A stretch of 26,588 nt of DNA from Isoetes engelmannii. Lineage: Eukaryota > Streptophyta > Lycopodiopsida > Isoetales > Isoetaceae. Where the stretch lies: positions 1 to 26,588 of the forward strand of contig JAANSK020111129.1 of the NCBI GenBank assembly GCA_011763485.2, read 5' to 3'. Under the pieces are notes generated by a model. That model saw only the letters and a program-made list of their open reading frames with translations, searched no databases and had not been told where the DNA came from. The position numbers and the translations under genes are program-made. Positions 16,801 to 25,114 of the stretch are shown piece by piece (the stretch's first letter is position 1; each line of letters opens with the position of its first letter).

Positions 16801-18838
16801 ATTCGGTTTTATATTGGGTGGGTTGGTTTATAAAACGTCAAAAAGAGCTTTGAGTCACATGAGGACGTGAGTTGACATTCGGTTTTATATTGGGTCAGTT
16901 GGTTTGTAAAACGTCAAAAAGAGCTTCAAGTTCAAGTGACCATCCTAGTGCGCTTTGGTTTGTAAAACATGAAAAAGAGCTTTGAGTTTAAGTGACCATC
17001 CTAGATTAAAATGTAGGTTTCTGATAGTTTTTATGACTTGTTAACTTAATGGGAGGCAGCCATTAGCTAAGCAAACACTACCAGGATTTCTGGACATGTA
17101 GACTAGTGCTTGGGAATGATGCCCAACTCTCTGTCTGTTCTTGTATATCTGCCACCCTAGACAGATCAAACGTGCAGTATCGGATGGGATTGCTGTGCTT
17201 GGGGGTTGTATGAAGTCTTGCAAGATTGCCGTGATTAATATTGTGAGTCGAGATCAGCAACATGTCTGTTGGATGTGGTTGACATTTGGTTTTATGTGGG
17301 TTCAGTTGGGCTTTAAACCGTCAAAAAGCGCTTTGAGTTTAAGTGATCATCGTACATTCAAATGTAGGTTTCTGGTTGTTTCAACACTTGTTAACTTAAT
17401 GGGAGGGAGCATTGGGCTACACAAACATTACCTGGATTCCTCGACATGTGGACTAGTGCTTGGGCATGCCGATAGGTTGTATTGTACATCTGCAATGTTC
17501 CACGGTGGGGTTCCTGGTTAAGATTAGGTGGAATTCCATTTTGCCACAGCCAGAATGCCAGGAGCAGGATGGTGTCTATAGAAGCAAAGTTAGTTGTAAG
17601 GGAAGCTTGGCAACACAAGTATATAGTTGACAGAGATGGAACTGTTATTGTGTACAAATTGGTGATCTTTAGTTTAACCTTTCTATGAGTTGAAATGCAG
17701 TTACATACGTGTTCTTTTCTTAAAGGATTGACTAAAAACTTCGGGTGTCAGCAGTTAACACTGTGTTATTCTCTTCCAGATAGTAAATTCCACATCCAAG
17801 TGGGAAGATATCAAACCAACTATAGAAGAGGCTGCAGAGTACAGGTGCATATCTTTGGCAGCTTCTATCATTATGTTCTTGGGTTATTTGTCCTCATTTG
17901 ACTTGTGATTAGCATGCTTCCATTTTAAAATAACGCTATCTGTGCAGAGCTATCACGGAAGAAGCAGCTCGGAAGAAACTATTTGAAGACTATCAAAGCC
18001 ACGTGCAACAGAAGGCAAAAGAAAAGGAACGAAAGCGAGAGAAGGAGGAAAAGGTTTGTTTTCTCTAAAAGCCATCTACCGAATTGCTACTGCAAGTGTT
18101 AATGGCTTATTTATTGTCTCTCTGTTACAGGCCAAAAAAGAAAAAGAAAAAGAGAAGGAAAAGGAGAAGGAGAGGGAAAAAGAGAGAGAAAAGGAGAGAG
18201 AGAAGGAGAAGGAAAAGGAGAGAGAAAAAGAGAAGGAGAAAGAAAGGGAGAGGGAGAAGGAAAAAGAAAGGGAGAGGGAGAAGGAGAAGGAAAGGGAGAG
18301 GGAGAAGGAGAAAGAAAAGGAACGGGAGAAGGACAAGGAAAAGGAGAGGGACAAAGAAAAGGAGAAGGAAAAGAGAAAAGACAAAGATAGGGAAAAGGAA
18401 AAAGCTAGCAAACGTGAGAAAGAATCCATTATTGAAGATGATGTTCCGAACAATTACATTCACAAGGAAGAACGAAGAAAAGATAAGGAAAAAGACAGGG
18501 AACGAGATAGAGAGAAGAAGCATAAGAAACGTCACAGAAGTGTTAGCAGCGAGGATGGATCTGACAAGGAAGAGAAAGAAGAACCAAAGAAGTCACGTAG
18601 ACATGGGAGTGAGCACCGGAAAAGTTCACGGAAGGTATATAAAGTGCCTATTCCATTGTGATTGGCTTGTAATCATTGACATCATTCTCATTATGCCTTT
18701 TCCCAGCACAATCATGATTCAGAATCTGAAGCTGAAGTAAAGCACAAGCGGCATAGACGGGATCGTGATGGGCGTAGGATCAATGGTGGCGAGGAGTTGG
18801 AGGATGGAGAATTAGGAGAAGATGGCGAAATACGATAG
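7013..18838 (+). CDS. PRP40: Pre-mRNA-processing protein 40 (U1 snRNP-associated WW/FF-domain splicing factor), 28 exons resolved
   Basis: PRP40 acts in the nucleus in early spliceosome assembly, bridging U1 snRNP at the 5' splice site to branch-point factors. Exons: 7013-7089, 7165-7230, 7306-7635, 7705-7866, 7948-8012, 8136-8205, 8356-8408, 8490-8547, 10694-10968, 11033-11102, 12014-12121, 12221-12289, 12368-12445, 12517-12603, 13076-13110, 13193-13298, 14205-14285, 14379-14471, 14758-14811, 15435-15551, 15661-15759, 15825-15872, 15960-16052, 16276-16383, 17780-17844, 17948-18053, 18131-18634, 18707-18838. All junctions are GT-AG and phases match throughout. From Met 7,183 the product is 1,037 residues, near the usual plant length; WW and FF domain order is intact. 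Met 7,183 has good context (GGCATGG) and begins MASSGPP, but the frame is open and Pro/Gly/Ser-rich back to 7,013. The true start may therefore lie in an unresolved upstream exon, or at ATG 6,997 if the first intron is absent. Identity is secure; paralogue (A, B or C) is not determined. Confidence 0.95.
7948..8547 (+). CDS. PRP40: PRP40 exons 5-8: tandem WW domains
   Basis: Exons 5-6 encode WW1 (about residues 190-218: [18 protein letters not shown], then SSWEKP). Exons 7-8 encode WW2 (about 231-258: [18 protein letters not shown], then SKWTMP). Both keep the two signature Trp residues (192/214 and 233/255), the central Tyr triplet and the closing Pro (217 and 258). Each domain is split by an intron at the equivalent place, just before the Tyr triplet, in phase 2. 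This fits origin of the pair by exon duplication. WW domains of PRP40 bind proline-rich ligands such as branch-point binding protein/SF1 and the phosphorylated RNA polymerase II tail (established for the family, not visible here). Confidence 0.95.
8875..9280. repeat. Diverged intronic repeat, copy A
   Basis: It shares an ordered series of matches with 10,060-10,487: GAGGGAATGACTTC-like, GGAACAGTT, ACAGTCTGCA, CTAGGTCT, AATCTCAAGCTGAT and, best conserved, TCTTCATTGATCTCAAGAAA (ending near 9,280). The order is the same and the spacing between copies is about 1.19-1.21 kb. The orientation is direct. It may be two insertions of one element or a tandem duplication split by later insertion. Confidence 0.65.
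9607..9666. repeat. 30-bp tandem duplication
   Basis: The units at 9,607 and 9,637 both begin GATATATAAAT and contain CCAAATCATGGT. They differ at a few bases. Confidence 0.75.
10060..10487. repeat. Diverged intronic repeat, copy B
   Basis: This is the second copy of the repeat at 8,875-9,280, in the same orientation, ending with TCTTCATTGATCTCAAGAAA at about 10,485. It carries a local doubling of GTGTTAGACC near 10,316-10,340 that is absent from copy A. No coding frame is conserved between the two copies. Confidence 0.65.
10520..10605. repeat. 43-bp tandem duplication
   Basis: The units 10,520-10,562 and 10,563-10,605 are nearly identical, each with AAAGAAATACATGGAATTGA and GAATGTTTCTAT. 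The near-identity suggests a recent event. It lies in PRP40 intron 8, about 90 bp before the exon 9 acceptor. Confidence 0.85.
10694..12121 (+). CDS. PRP40: PRP40 exons 9-11: Pro/Ala/Val/Thr-rich linker
   Basis: Exons 9 and 10 (residues 263-377) begin IAREKA, the usual continuation after the second WW domain. They then run through a Pro-rich segment with [17 protein letters not shown]-like repeats to an acidic end ([11 protein letters not shown]). Exon 11 (378-413) carries [18 protein letters not shown] and leads into FF1. The linker is expected to be disordered and to vary between species. Intron 10 (11,103-12,013, 911 nt) shows no recognisable element. Its frames are compositionally ordinary, although one frame runs through into exon 11. 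Confidence 0.9.
12221..13298 (+). CDS. PRP40: PRP40 exons 12-16: FF repeats 1 and 2
   Basis: FF1 (about residues 414-465) runs [42 protein letters not shown]2 (about 485-538) runs [30 protein letters not shown] and ends [13 protein letters not shown]. Each has the paired Phe residues, the central Trp and the R/K-Y or R-F that define FF modules. A basic helical segment ([15 protein letters not shown]) joins them. Introns fall between modules or within them in phases 0 and 2. FF repeats serve as protein-protein scaffolds in splicing and transcription factors. The 472-nt intron 14 and the short introns hold nothing notable. Confidence 0.93.
13299..14204 (+). other. PRP40 intron 16 (906 nt)
   Basis: AT-rich intron between FF2 and FF3. 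I see no repeat or coding segment in it. One frame continues exon 16 for about 45 codons, and another runs through 13,605-13,796; neither has a recognisable motif. Confidence 0.7.
14205..14811 (+). CDS. PRP40: PRP40 exons 17-19: FF repeat 3
   Basis: Residues about 545-607: [40 protein letters not shown], then [17 protein letters not shown]. This is the typical third FF module of PRP40, with the WRK-QDRLEDD core strongly conserved across plants. The first Phe position is occupied by Tyr, and the ending is acidic. Intron 19 (14,812-15,434, 623 nt) holds nothing recognisable. Confidence 0.93.
15435..16383 (+). CDS. PRP40: PRP40 exons 20-24: FF repeats 4 and 5
   Basis: FF4 (about residues 620-690) runs [37 protein letters not shown], then [21 protein letters not shown]5 (about 703-755) runs [40 protein letters not shown]. 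The [11 protein letters not shown] signature is characteristic of plant PRP40. FF5 is more divergent, as is usual in the family. Exon 24 ends in a basic segment ([20 protein letters not shown]) that starts FF6. Five short exons are separated by introns of 65-623 nt or less, all with standard splice sites. Confidence 0.93.
16384..17779 (+). other. PRP40 intron 24 (1,396 nt) with nested duplications
   Basis: Splits FF6 between ALLRSTK and [10 protein letters not shown]. Most of the intron from about 16,660 to 17,500 is made of diverged direct repeats, described separately. Open frames here come from the repeats and are not taken as genes. Confidence 0.85.
16660..17500. repeat. Nested direct duplications within PRP40 intron 24
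   Basis: A segment starting CTAGACAGATCAAAC at 16,691 recurs at 17,157 (period about 466), followed in each case by a GAGTCGAGATCAGCAACA stretch. A second unit, GTTGACATTCGGTTTTATAT, occurs at about 16,795 and 16,871 (period 76), with a diverged third copy near 17,278. Each copy is followed by a GTCAAAAAG-GCTT stretch. A third unit, AATGTAGGTTTCTG through ACTTGTTAACTTAATGGGAG, occurs near 17,010 and 17,360. The order suggests a large duplication plus smaller ones nested inside. Confidence 0.75.
17780..18053 (+). CDS. PRP40: PRP40 exons 25-26: second half of FF repeat 6
   Basis: Residues 770-826. The sequence [20 protein letters not shown] followed by [20 protein letters not shown] completes the last FF module begun in exon 24. 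It keeps the SKWED core and the LFEDY closing helix. It passes into a basic stretch ([12 protein letters not shown]) that begins the charged tail. The two exons are joined across a phase-2 intron (17,845-17,947). Confidence 0.92.
18131..18838 (+). CDS. PRP40: PRP40 exons 27-28: Lys/Glu/Arg-rich tail and C-terminus
   Basis: Exon 27 (residues 827-994) is almost entirely alternating Lys, Glu and Arg, changing after about residue 920 to a more mixed basic/acidic region with [17 protein letters not shown]. Exon 28 (995-1,037) ends in [14 protein letters not shown] before TAG at 18,836-18,838; a closing ELEDGE motif is typical of plant PRP40. The tail resembles the charged RE/RD-like regions of splicing factors and is likely nuclear-targeting and disordered (inference). 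The KE run is longer and purer than I would expect, so its length probably varies between alleles. Confidence 0.92.
18134..18322 (+). repeat. 189-nt uninterrupted polypurine tract inside PRP40 exon 27
   Basis: Every base on the plus strand is A or G from 18,134 to 18,322, built of AAG, GAG, AAA and GAA codons with AGG and AGA. The only pyrimidines just outside are CC at 18,132-18,133 and C at 18,323. All reading frames look open here for compositional reasons, which explains long shadow frames on both strands. Confidence 0.9.
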
Positions 18839-19330
18839 GCTTCTTGTCCCTGTCATTGTTTTTCTTGTCTATTATTGCTATGTTCCGCCATCTTGGTGGT
18901 GGTTTTTGCATCCGCCTATTTGGTGGTAGTTTACAGAAGTTTGACCTTAGTAGGCTGACTAATTCTCTAGGTTAGAATGCTGCCATGAGATTTACAGCCT
19001 AACTGTACGTAGAGTTAGCGATTTTGTATTCATCCGTATTTGACTAACAAAGGTTCTTGTTTCCAACAGCATGTGTTTTTCGTATGGTGTCTTATTTATT
19101 TCCCAGTATTTCGCTTTTTTCGCTCTTTTTTTTCTAAATGTGTTATGTAGACCGAAAATGTTAAAGGAACACACCATTATATTAGCATATGATTGTCATG
19201 TGGGTGTTGAGATGAATTTAAACCGAAAGACAAAGGTGGTTTTGTTTTTTTTTAGAGGACAACTGAAGCACCAGTTTCTTTCAAGTCCCTTACAAGTAGC
19301 TTGTTTCAAGTTCTCCCAAAGTAGCAGGTA
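18839..19330 (+). other. Probable PRP40 3' untranslated and downstream region
   Basis: The sequence after the PRP40 stop is T-rich, including TATTTATTT-like and TTTTTT runs near 19,085-19,130, as is common in plant 3' untranslated regions. No canonical AATAAA was seen close to the stop, so the poly(A) site is not placed. Open frames here are not convincing. Confidence 0.4.
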
Positions 19331-22300
19331 AGTGCCTTTTTAATGTTGTCAGTTCTGCAGAAGTCAAAATACAAGTTTGCTGTTTGAATTGCTATGAAGG
19401 TGATTCATTGCTGCAGTTTAGCTAAGGAAAATTCGTTTAGTGCATGATGTTTCTAGATGATAGAGATGCTTAAGATTATAAGACTTATGCAGTTATTTGA
19501 GTAAATAAAGTCGAGAAATTGGACTAGGAAAGAACGAGGCTATCTTTGGTAAGATGTCCTTTCTTCTATTTTCTTGGTGGTTCTAGCTTGTAAAGTTTTT
19601 CTAGGTTCTGAATTAAAATTCTTTCTGGCCATGAAGTCAGTGCCAGTACCTATTTTGATCTTAAGAGCTTTATCTGGTTCATGAACTACACATTATCTTG
19701 TGCAGAGCCTCCATTAGTTATCTTGAGCATTTGGGGGAGTAGTTTTATTGCAGTACAAAGCCCTGTATGACTTCTGTATGACCCTGTATGACTTATTCTG
19801 TCCCTCAGGAGGACACTATGCCTGGATCAGACCTGGCGGTCATCCTCCTTATGACAAACTAGCATTTTATTCCTGCTCCTTCTATATCCACACTAGGATG
19901 TCTTTAGATTTACTGACATTAAAGGCTAGTTGCCATTTGTCTGTAGTGGATCTGTTTCTATTTAAGCTTATTGCGAAAATCTATGGTACTACATAATTGT
20001 TCCCACGAACTATTGTACGCATGGTCAAGGGTGGTCAAGCCCCTCCGCCTCCTTTCTGGGCATAAACTGGTATGGTCTAAAATAAACATGTCAAAATCAG
20101 TGAATAAAAAATTACACACTCCCTTAATTTTAAAAAATGCAAAATTGGGAGAGACATGAAGCCTAAATTTAATATAAGAATACAATTCAGAAATACAAAA
20201 AAGCCTTCTTTCATGTAACATGTTTTCGTTGGATTCCCTAGAATTTCTTTTGCCTGTTCTTAATTTTAAATTTGCCGTATTCAGTTCTTGCCATATTCTC
20301 ATTGTTGAGCTTATATTTGTTTACTAATCCTTTTTCGGCTGTATTCTTGATTCCAATGTAAAAATTGAAACTTAGTTTGATGTATAGATTTTCGAGTTGG
20401 ATTGATTGTCTAGTCAGCGTGGACCATAGCTAAAGATTAACATAACAAGCATTTGCTATGGTTTTACCATCCTAATTAGCCATGTTGGTTTCTCTGGTTT
20501 TGTAAGTCCTTCCATCCCCATGAATGTTTATCACAATACACAATACATGCAATACGAATGTGCTAGTTTGGATAGTTTTGTATCTATGACCATATAACAT
20601 ACAAGCGGTTGATTTTTATGATTGTGTTTGTTACGTTGTCGATTTTCATGAGTAGCTTTTGCTACCTCTAGAAGACGTGGTATTTAACTATGCTACTTAG
20701 TGTGATTTGTATTTAGATTCTTCGTGGAGGGAAAGCTGAGGATTTAGGGATCCTAAGGTTCAATAATATGCTTTCCATTGTAGTCTTCAAATCCCTACAT
20801 TAAGCTCAATTTTCCTTGTGGGAACTCTAAAAGGGCTCGAAGCAAGCGACATATGTAGATATTTCTATTGGTTTGCACTAAAGCAAACTTACATTTTCTT
20901 GCTGTTGGAGTCTTCTCACTTGCAGTCAATCTTTTTGTGCGTTTAGCTTAGACCACGTGGAATGTTCCTAGTGCTTAAGTGGAGGTGTAAACTCTTGTCC
21001 GGTTAGACGCTCAGGTGGTCGTTTTACAAAGAAAATTGGAAGTATATACATCAACAAGCACATTGGCTTCGAAGTTACCACTAAATCTTTCAGCTTTAGA
21101 ATTAGTTTCCACCAATCATTTGAATGTCATGCAAGAACTATAGCATCTAGATTTACGACATTGTGTATGCTAGGCAGTCTAATTATATTGGTCCCATAGA
21201 TAAGAGAACTCTATGCTTTCCAAGAAAGCATCTTCTTAATGCACAAGAGCCCTTCTGCAATGGGAGAAATAGAAGTTGTCTATATGGAACATGCCAATTT
21301 CCAATATATGAAGCAAGGGCTTGGTTCGGGAAATCTTTTGGCCTAAATCGTCATATTTCCTGCTGTCCTAGATCTATCTAGCAGGCTAGAGTAATTATCT
21401 TGTATTTCCTCGAAAAACCTAAGAGAAATGTCTCCTATTTAGCAAGAAATTTTCTTGCATTTTCTTAATGCAACAAACTGAATCTAAAATTTGTCCGGAG
21501 GCTTACAAGGGTTCGTTGGAATTTCCGGAACCAAGAAGCAAGGGTAGTGGCAACCTTGGGAAGATTATGGCCACTTAGTCTTACTTTCGACATCGCATTC
21601 CTCTTCTTGGTGCTTGACTTAAATATCATTAGCTTATACCTACCTTGGTTTAATCTAACATCTTTAAGTTTACTTTTACTTTTTGATTGTTCCATATTTT
21701 GTGAAGCTTGCCTTCTCGTATAAATTCCATTTTGAATGTTCTTGTATTTTGAGAGAGATCCAACAGTAGTGTATTGGAGGTCAATTGATTACTAACTTGA
21801 TCTTGGTCAAGTATATATATCCTACGTTTTTGCCAGCATGTGGCGGAGTATATTCCATAATTGTCAAGCAATTTGATGGAATGAGTCGTCAAGGAATCTT
21901 CAACTAAAGGGAAGGGCTTTAGAAGTGTACTTCATGTACCTTTGATACTAGATTTTAGGTTTGCAAGTTAGAAAAACATCGACATCGGAGTTTGGTGTGG
22001 GAAAGTTCTATCATAAAGAACTCATAGTCGATTGCACGACAATGCAGTTAAGACTCTTTGGGTTGGTGGATTATCAACTATAGTTGTAGTGATAAGTGTA
22101 GATTTAAATGAGGTAGAACAGCAAGTCATAAACGCAATCGCTAAGCCCCTGCCATTATGCTACAACTTTAGAAGCAATAGGTTCCATATATCGGCTAAAT
22201 AAGATTAGGCATTTGCTCAATAAGCAAATTCGGGCTTCACAACAATCAAGTGCTAACTATTTGTATTCTCAATTGGCCAAACAATGTAACAATGTTTGGT

Positions 22301-23560
22301 CAATTATAGCTCTCTAAGGTGTTTGTATTCTAAAAGTGAACCACATTCAGTCCAATTCATCATCTAACTAAAATAAAATAGTATGCCTTAATGATCTTGC
22401 TAGAATGTTAGTGATATCAAAGAAATCACAAGGGCAACACTAAGAGAGGTTAGAGATTTATTGAAATAAATGCTTGATAGTCAATTGCAATGTAATTGAA
22501 ATCTTAATAAAACACAAATGGACATTTTTTATACAATAAATTTATGATGTTACAAAATGAATAATTTTAGTTCCTTGGCCATAATATGCTTCTTGTTTCT
22601 CTTTGTTTGTATATTCTATTCTCTTTGGCAAAAAATGATCACAATTTTCTTATTTTTAGCCGCGCATTTGGTAGTTCATCAACGGGAATTTAGTGGTTTA
22701 TTGAGTTGAAAGATATCGTACAAATTAAATTCTTTATAAATAGAGTTCAAACTTGTCAAAACAATTGGTGCTTGGTATTAGTTGAATTTTGAAATCTTAA
22801 ATTTCATTATCTTGTATCAAAATATAAGGTTTAAAAAGATAAAACTAGTAAGCACACCTAAGTGGGCGGGCGGTTGCACGGCTACGCTCTTCCAAATTAA
22901 GTAAACATTGTACAGGAACCATAAGACATACCTTATCCATTGTAATCTCCATCTTTGTTGAGTATGTATTGAAAAAAGAACAATGTTGAAATGTAATATG
23001 ACACAAGAAATATAGTCATCGATTTTGTAGGATATGGCCTTGCCATAAGATTCAACAAGTATGATGACATTGATATCACGTGACATGACAAGCATGATGT
23101 CAAAACTATCATGCGACCTATCTGGAGAATGAAAGGTGAACGCCATTCTTGATCTATTGTTTAGCTTATTAGGCAGCATGATATCAATACATTTTAGCGC
23201 AACATCTCACTAACATCTATTTAGTGCTTCAAATAGCATCAAAGAGGCGTTTTCAAGAAATGTTGGAAATAAGGAAGCTCCCTTGAAGTAATGCTTTGAT
23301 TTTGATTCTTGATAGTAGTTCGGAGTTTCATATTGTTTTGTATTTTTGTTCGTCTTCTTGTCAATGAAAATTTAGAGATGTACCATGGTTTGGCATTTAT
23401 TATGTAATATTGATTGTTAATTGTTTATGTGATACCTGTGATTTTTTTGGGGTGGGCTGAAATACAGAAAGTTGTGACCGATGACCTTTTGATTGTAAGT
23501 CATCGACTCTTTCCAAGTGCCACAATGAAGGAAATATGCCAAAGGTCTTTTCTATGTATG
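19331..23560. other. Long intergenic stretch, no gene recognised
   Basis: About 4.2 kb of AT-rich DNA. Frames of 60-120 codons occur on both strands (for example minus 19,958-20,302 and minus 22,817-23,179) without recognisable domains or splice-joined coding structure. A short TGTATGAC repeat (three units) occurs at about 19,763-19,792. A GC-richer stretch near 22,860-22,890 (GTGGGCGGGCGGTTGCAC) may be the edge of a repeat element, but nothing confirms it. Confidence 0.45.
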
Positions 23561-23585
23561 CAAGTGGCATTCATGCACCTATGCT

Positions 23586-23640
23586 AAGTGGCATTTTGCA
23601 TGCCTGCAAAGTGGCATTTTGCATGCCTGCAAAGTGGCAC
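23586..23640. repeat. 23-bp tandem repeat, about 2.4 copies
   Basis: The units 23,586-23,608 and 23,609-23,631 are identical (AAGTGGCATTTTGCATGCCT followed by GCA). A partial third unit, AAGTGGCAC, follows. A related AAGTGGCATTCATGCACCTA occurs about 25 bp upstream, so the array is part of a slightly larger, older repeat. Confidence 0.9.
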
Positions 23641-23693
23641 ACATTCACCTATGCTAGGTGGCGGCCATCTACTATTGGAGTTCATGCAATAGG

Positions 23694-23706
23694 ACAGTAT
23701 ATATAG
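23694..23706 (+). promoter_or_regulatory. TATA-like box (TATATATAG)
   Basis: GTATATATAGAG lies about 60 bp after the 23-bp repeat array and just before a CpG-rich patch. The nearest open frame begins with ATG at 23,719, too close to the box to be translated from a start site about 30 bp downstream. If this is a promoter, it may belong to a decayed retrotransposon LTR or to a non-coding transcript. Weak evidence. Confidence 0.25.
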
Positions 23707-23870
23707 AGATGTTCGAGGATGATAGCACCATTTCGTTTTAACGCCAGTTATAAGATTTTGTTATGCTTAACTTTTTCTCTTGTTTATGGGAGTTACTGTG
23801 ATACTCCAACCAGAGTAGGAACAAGAGAGGTGCGCAAACCAGATTCGCAAACGTTACCGTCCACTGCCAC

Positions 23871-23907
23871 GTCCCGGTTCGGGACTATCGACGGCGCAAA
23901 TTGCGCC
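23871..23907. other. Two adjacent perfect hairpins in a CpG-rich patch
   Basis: The first inverted repeat is 23,871-23,885: GTCCCG and CGGGAC around GTT. The second is 23,893-23,907: GGCGCAA and TTGCGCC around one A. They are 7 bp apart, inside roughly 80 bp much richer in CpG than the flanks. They lie within an 81-codon frame (23,719-23,964) that has a hydrophobic N-terminus but no recognised family. Confidence 0.6.
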
Positions 23908-24299
23908 ATTCACACAGGATCAATTGCATTTGGTTGCACCATTAAGATTGCTCACAAGGTTTAGCATGTTCAAAATAGTAAGTTGTGCCATGTGAACATC
24001 AGTTACCAGGCCGAGTTGTATGCTTTGCCAATTTCTCACGTTTGTGAAGCTGTTATATTGGTTTATGTTGTTAATTTATTGTTGAGTCTTTCTTGTTCTT
24101 ACTTTAGTCTTGTCCATGTTCTTGTGTTCTTGCTCTCGACCTTGTGGATGGTCTTGAACCTTCTTGTTTATGCGTTCTTAGTTTGCTCTTTGGGCTATTG
24201 GACATATTATTCCTGTTATAGTACGTTGTTTCCAATTTATGTTTGTAATTCTCTCGCACTTGTATCTAGCTCGTAGGCTCGTGACAATTGCAAGTGAAG

Positions 24300-25110
24300 A
24301 GATATAATATAAATTTCGTTACAATATCCTATATGCCTTTGAACCAAAATGCTTTCGATCAAAGGTCATTGTATGGGGAGCTTATCAAAGAGTGTCCAGG
24401 TAAATCTGCTCTGTGAAAAGGCTTACCATGTGAGAGATGAATTAGTGATTGATACATCAATTCCAAAGTTGGAGATTTAAAATCTTCCTGAAGATTTCCC
24501 ACATAAACTTGCATACGAATATCCCGAACCTGCGTGATTCACCTTTGTTATATGAGCATATGCCAACTGCGTGCTTAGGGTGATGAGAAACACCTCTATA
24601 TACAATGCCAAAGCCTTGACAAAACACCCTTCTTTGAGAAAATACACTAGACTCTCAATAAGAGGAGGGTTTCAACCCCTAGTATATGTAGGAAAAAACC
24701 CGAGAAAAAACCCCTTCCAGACACTCACATGGTTTGTACGGGTCTTCTGAGTGAAACAATCCTAGATTTCAAAACATTTAGGCCTCATACATTTATTCCA
24801 GGCAACTTTAGCATCTGATCTCTCCTCGTTGCCTCCCCAACTAAAATCAAGCACTTATTTTTGATAATTTCATCAACTTTGATTTAGGTGCCAATAACAC
24901 TGATGCATCATAATATAAGATAACTAATATTAACGTCTACGGGAACTAAGCAGGCCATGGGACAAAATGTAGATTGTTACATATGACAATGAGATTGTCT
25001 TTTAGATAACCTCTCTTTTGTTTATGCTTTGCAAGAGCTCTTTTATTTATATATGCACTCACTCCACGAATTCTTGAAGGACAATTAAAGAAAGAGGTAA
25101 GGTTGAACTC
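24300..25110. other. Region downstream of the LINE 3' end, nothing firm
   Basis: This lies beyond the last recognisable LINE coding segment on the minus strand and may hold its 3' untranslated sequence. I found no poly(A)/poly(T) tail or target-site duplication to mark the end. No other feature is supported. Confidence 0.35.
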
Positions 25111-25114
25111 CAGT

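Noticed and set aside
18076-18740. Long frames on the other plus frame and on the minus strand across the charged tail exon
   Set aside because: They are shadows of the all-purine tract. Only the frame encoding the Lys/Glu tail joins correctly to the flanking PRP40 exons.
19958-20302. 114-codon minus-strand frame in the intergenic region
   Set aside because: No recognisable domain and no supporting neighbour. Length alone is weak evidence in a window of this size.
22817-23179. 120-codon minus-strand frame
   Set aside because: No motif, ordinary AT-rich composition and no splice partners. The GC-richer end near 22,865 may belong to a repeat but is not evidence of a gene.
23719-23964. 81-codon plus-strand frame with a hydrophobic N-terminus, resembling a small secreted protein
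   Set aside because: The ATG is only about 15-20 bp from the TATA-like box, so it would lie upstream of the expected transcript start. No other Met is in frame, no family is recognised, and the middle is CpG-rich hairpin sequence.
23200-24340. Possible solo LTR around the TATA-like box
   Set aside because: I could not find matching TG/CA ends with a target-site duplication, a primer-binding site or a second copy in the window.
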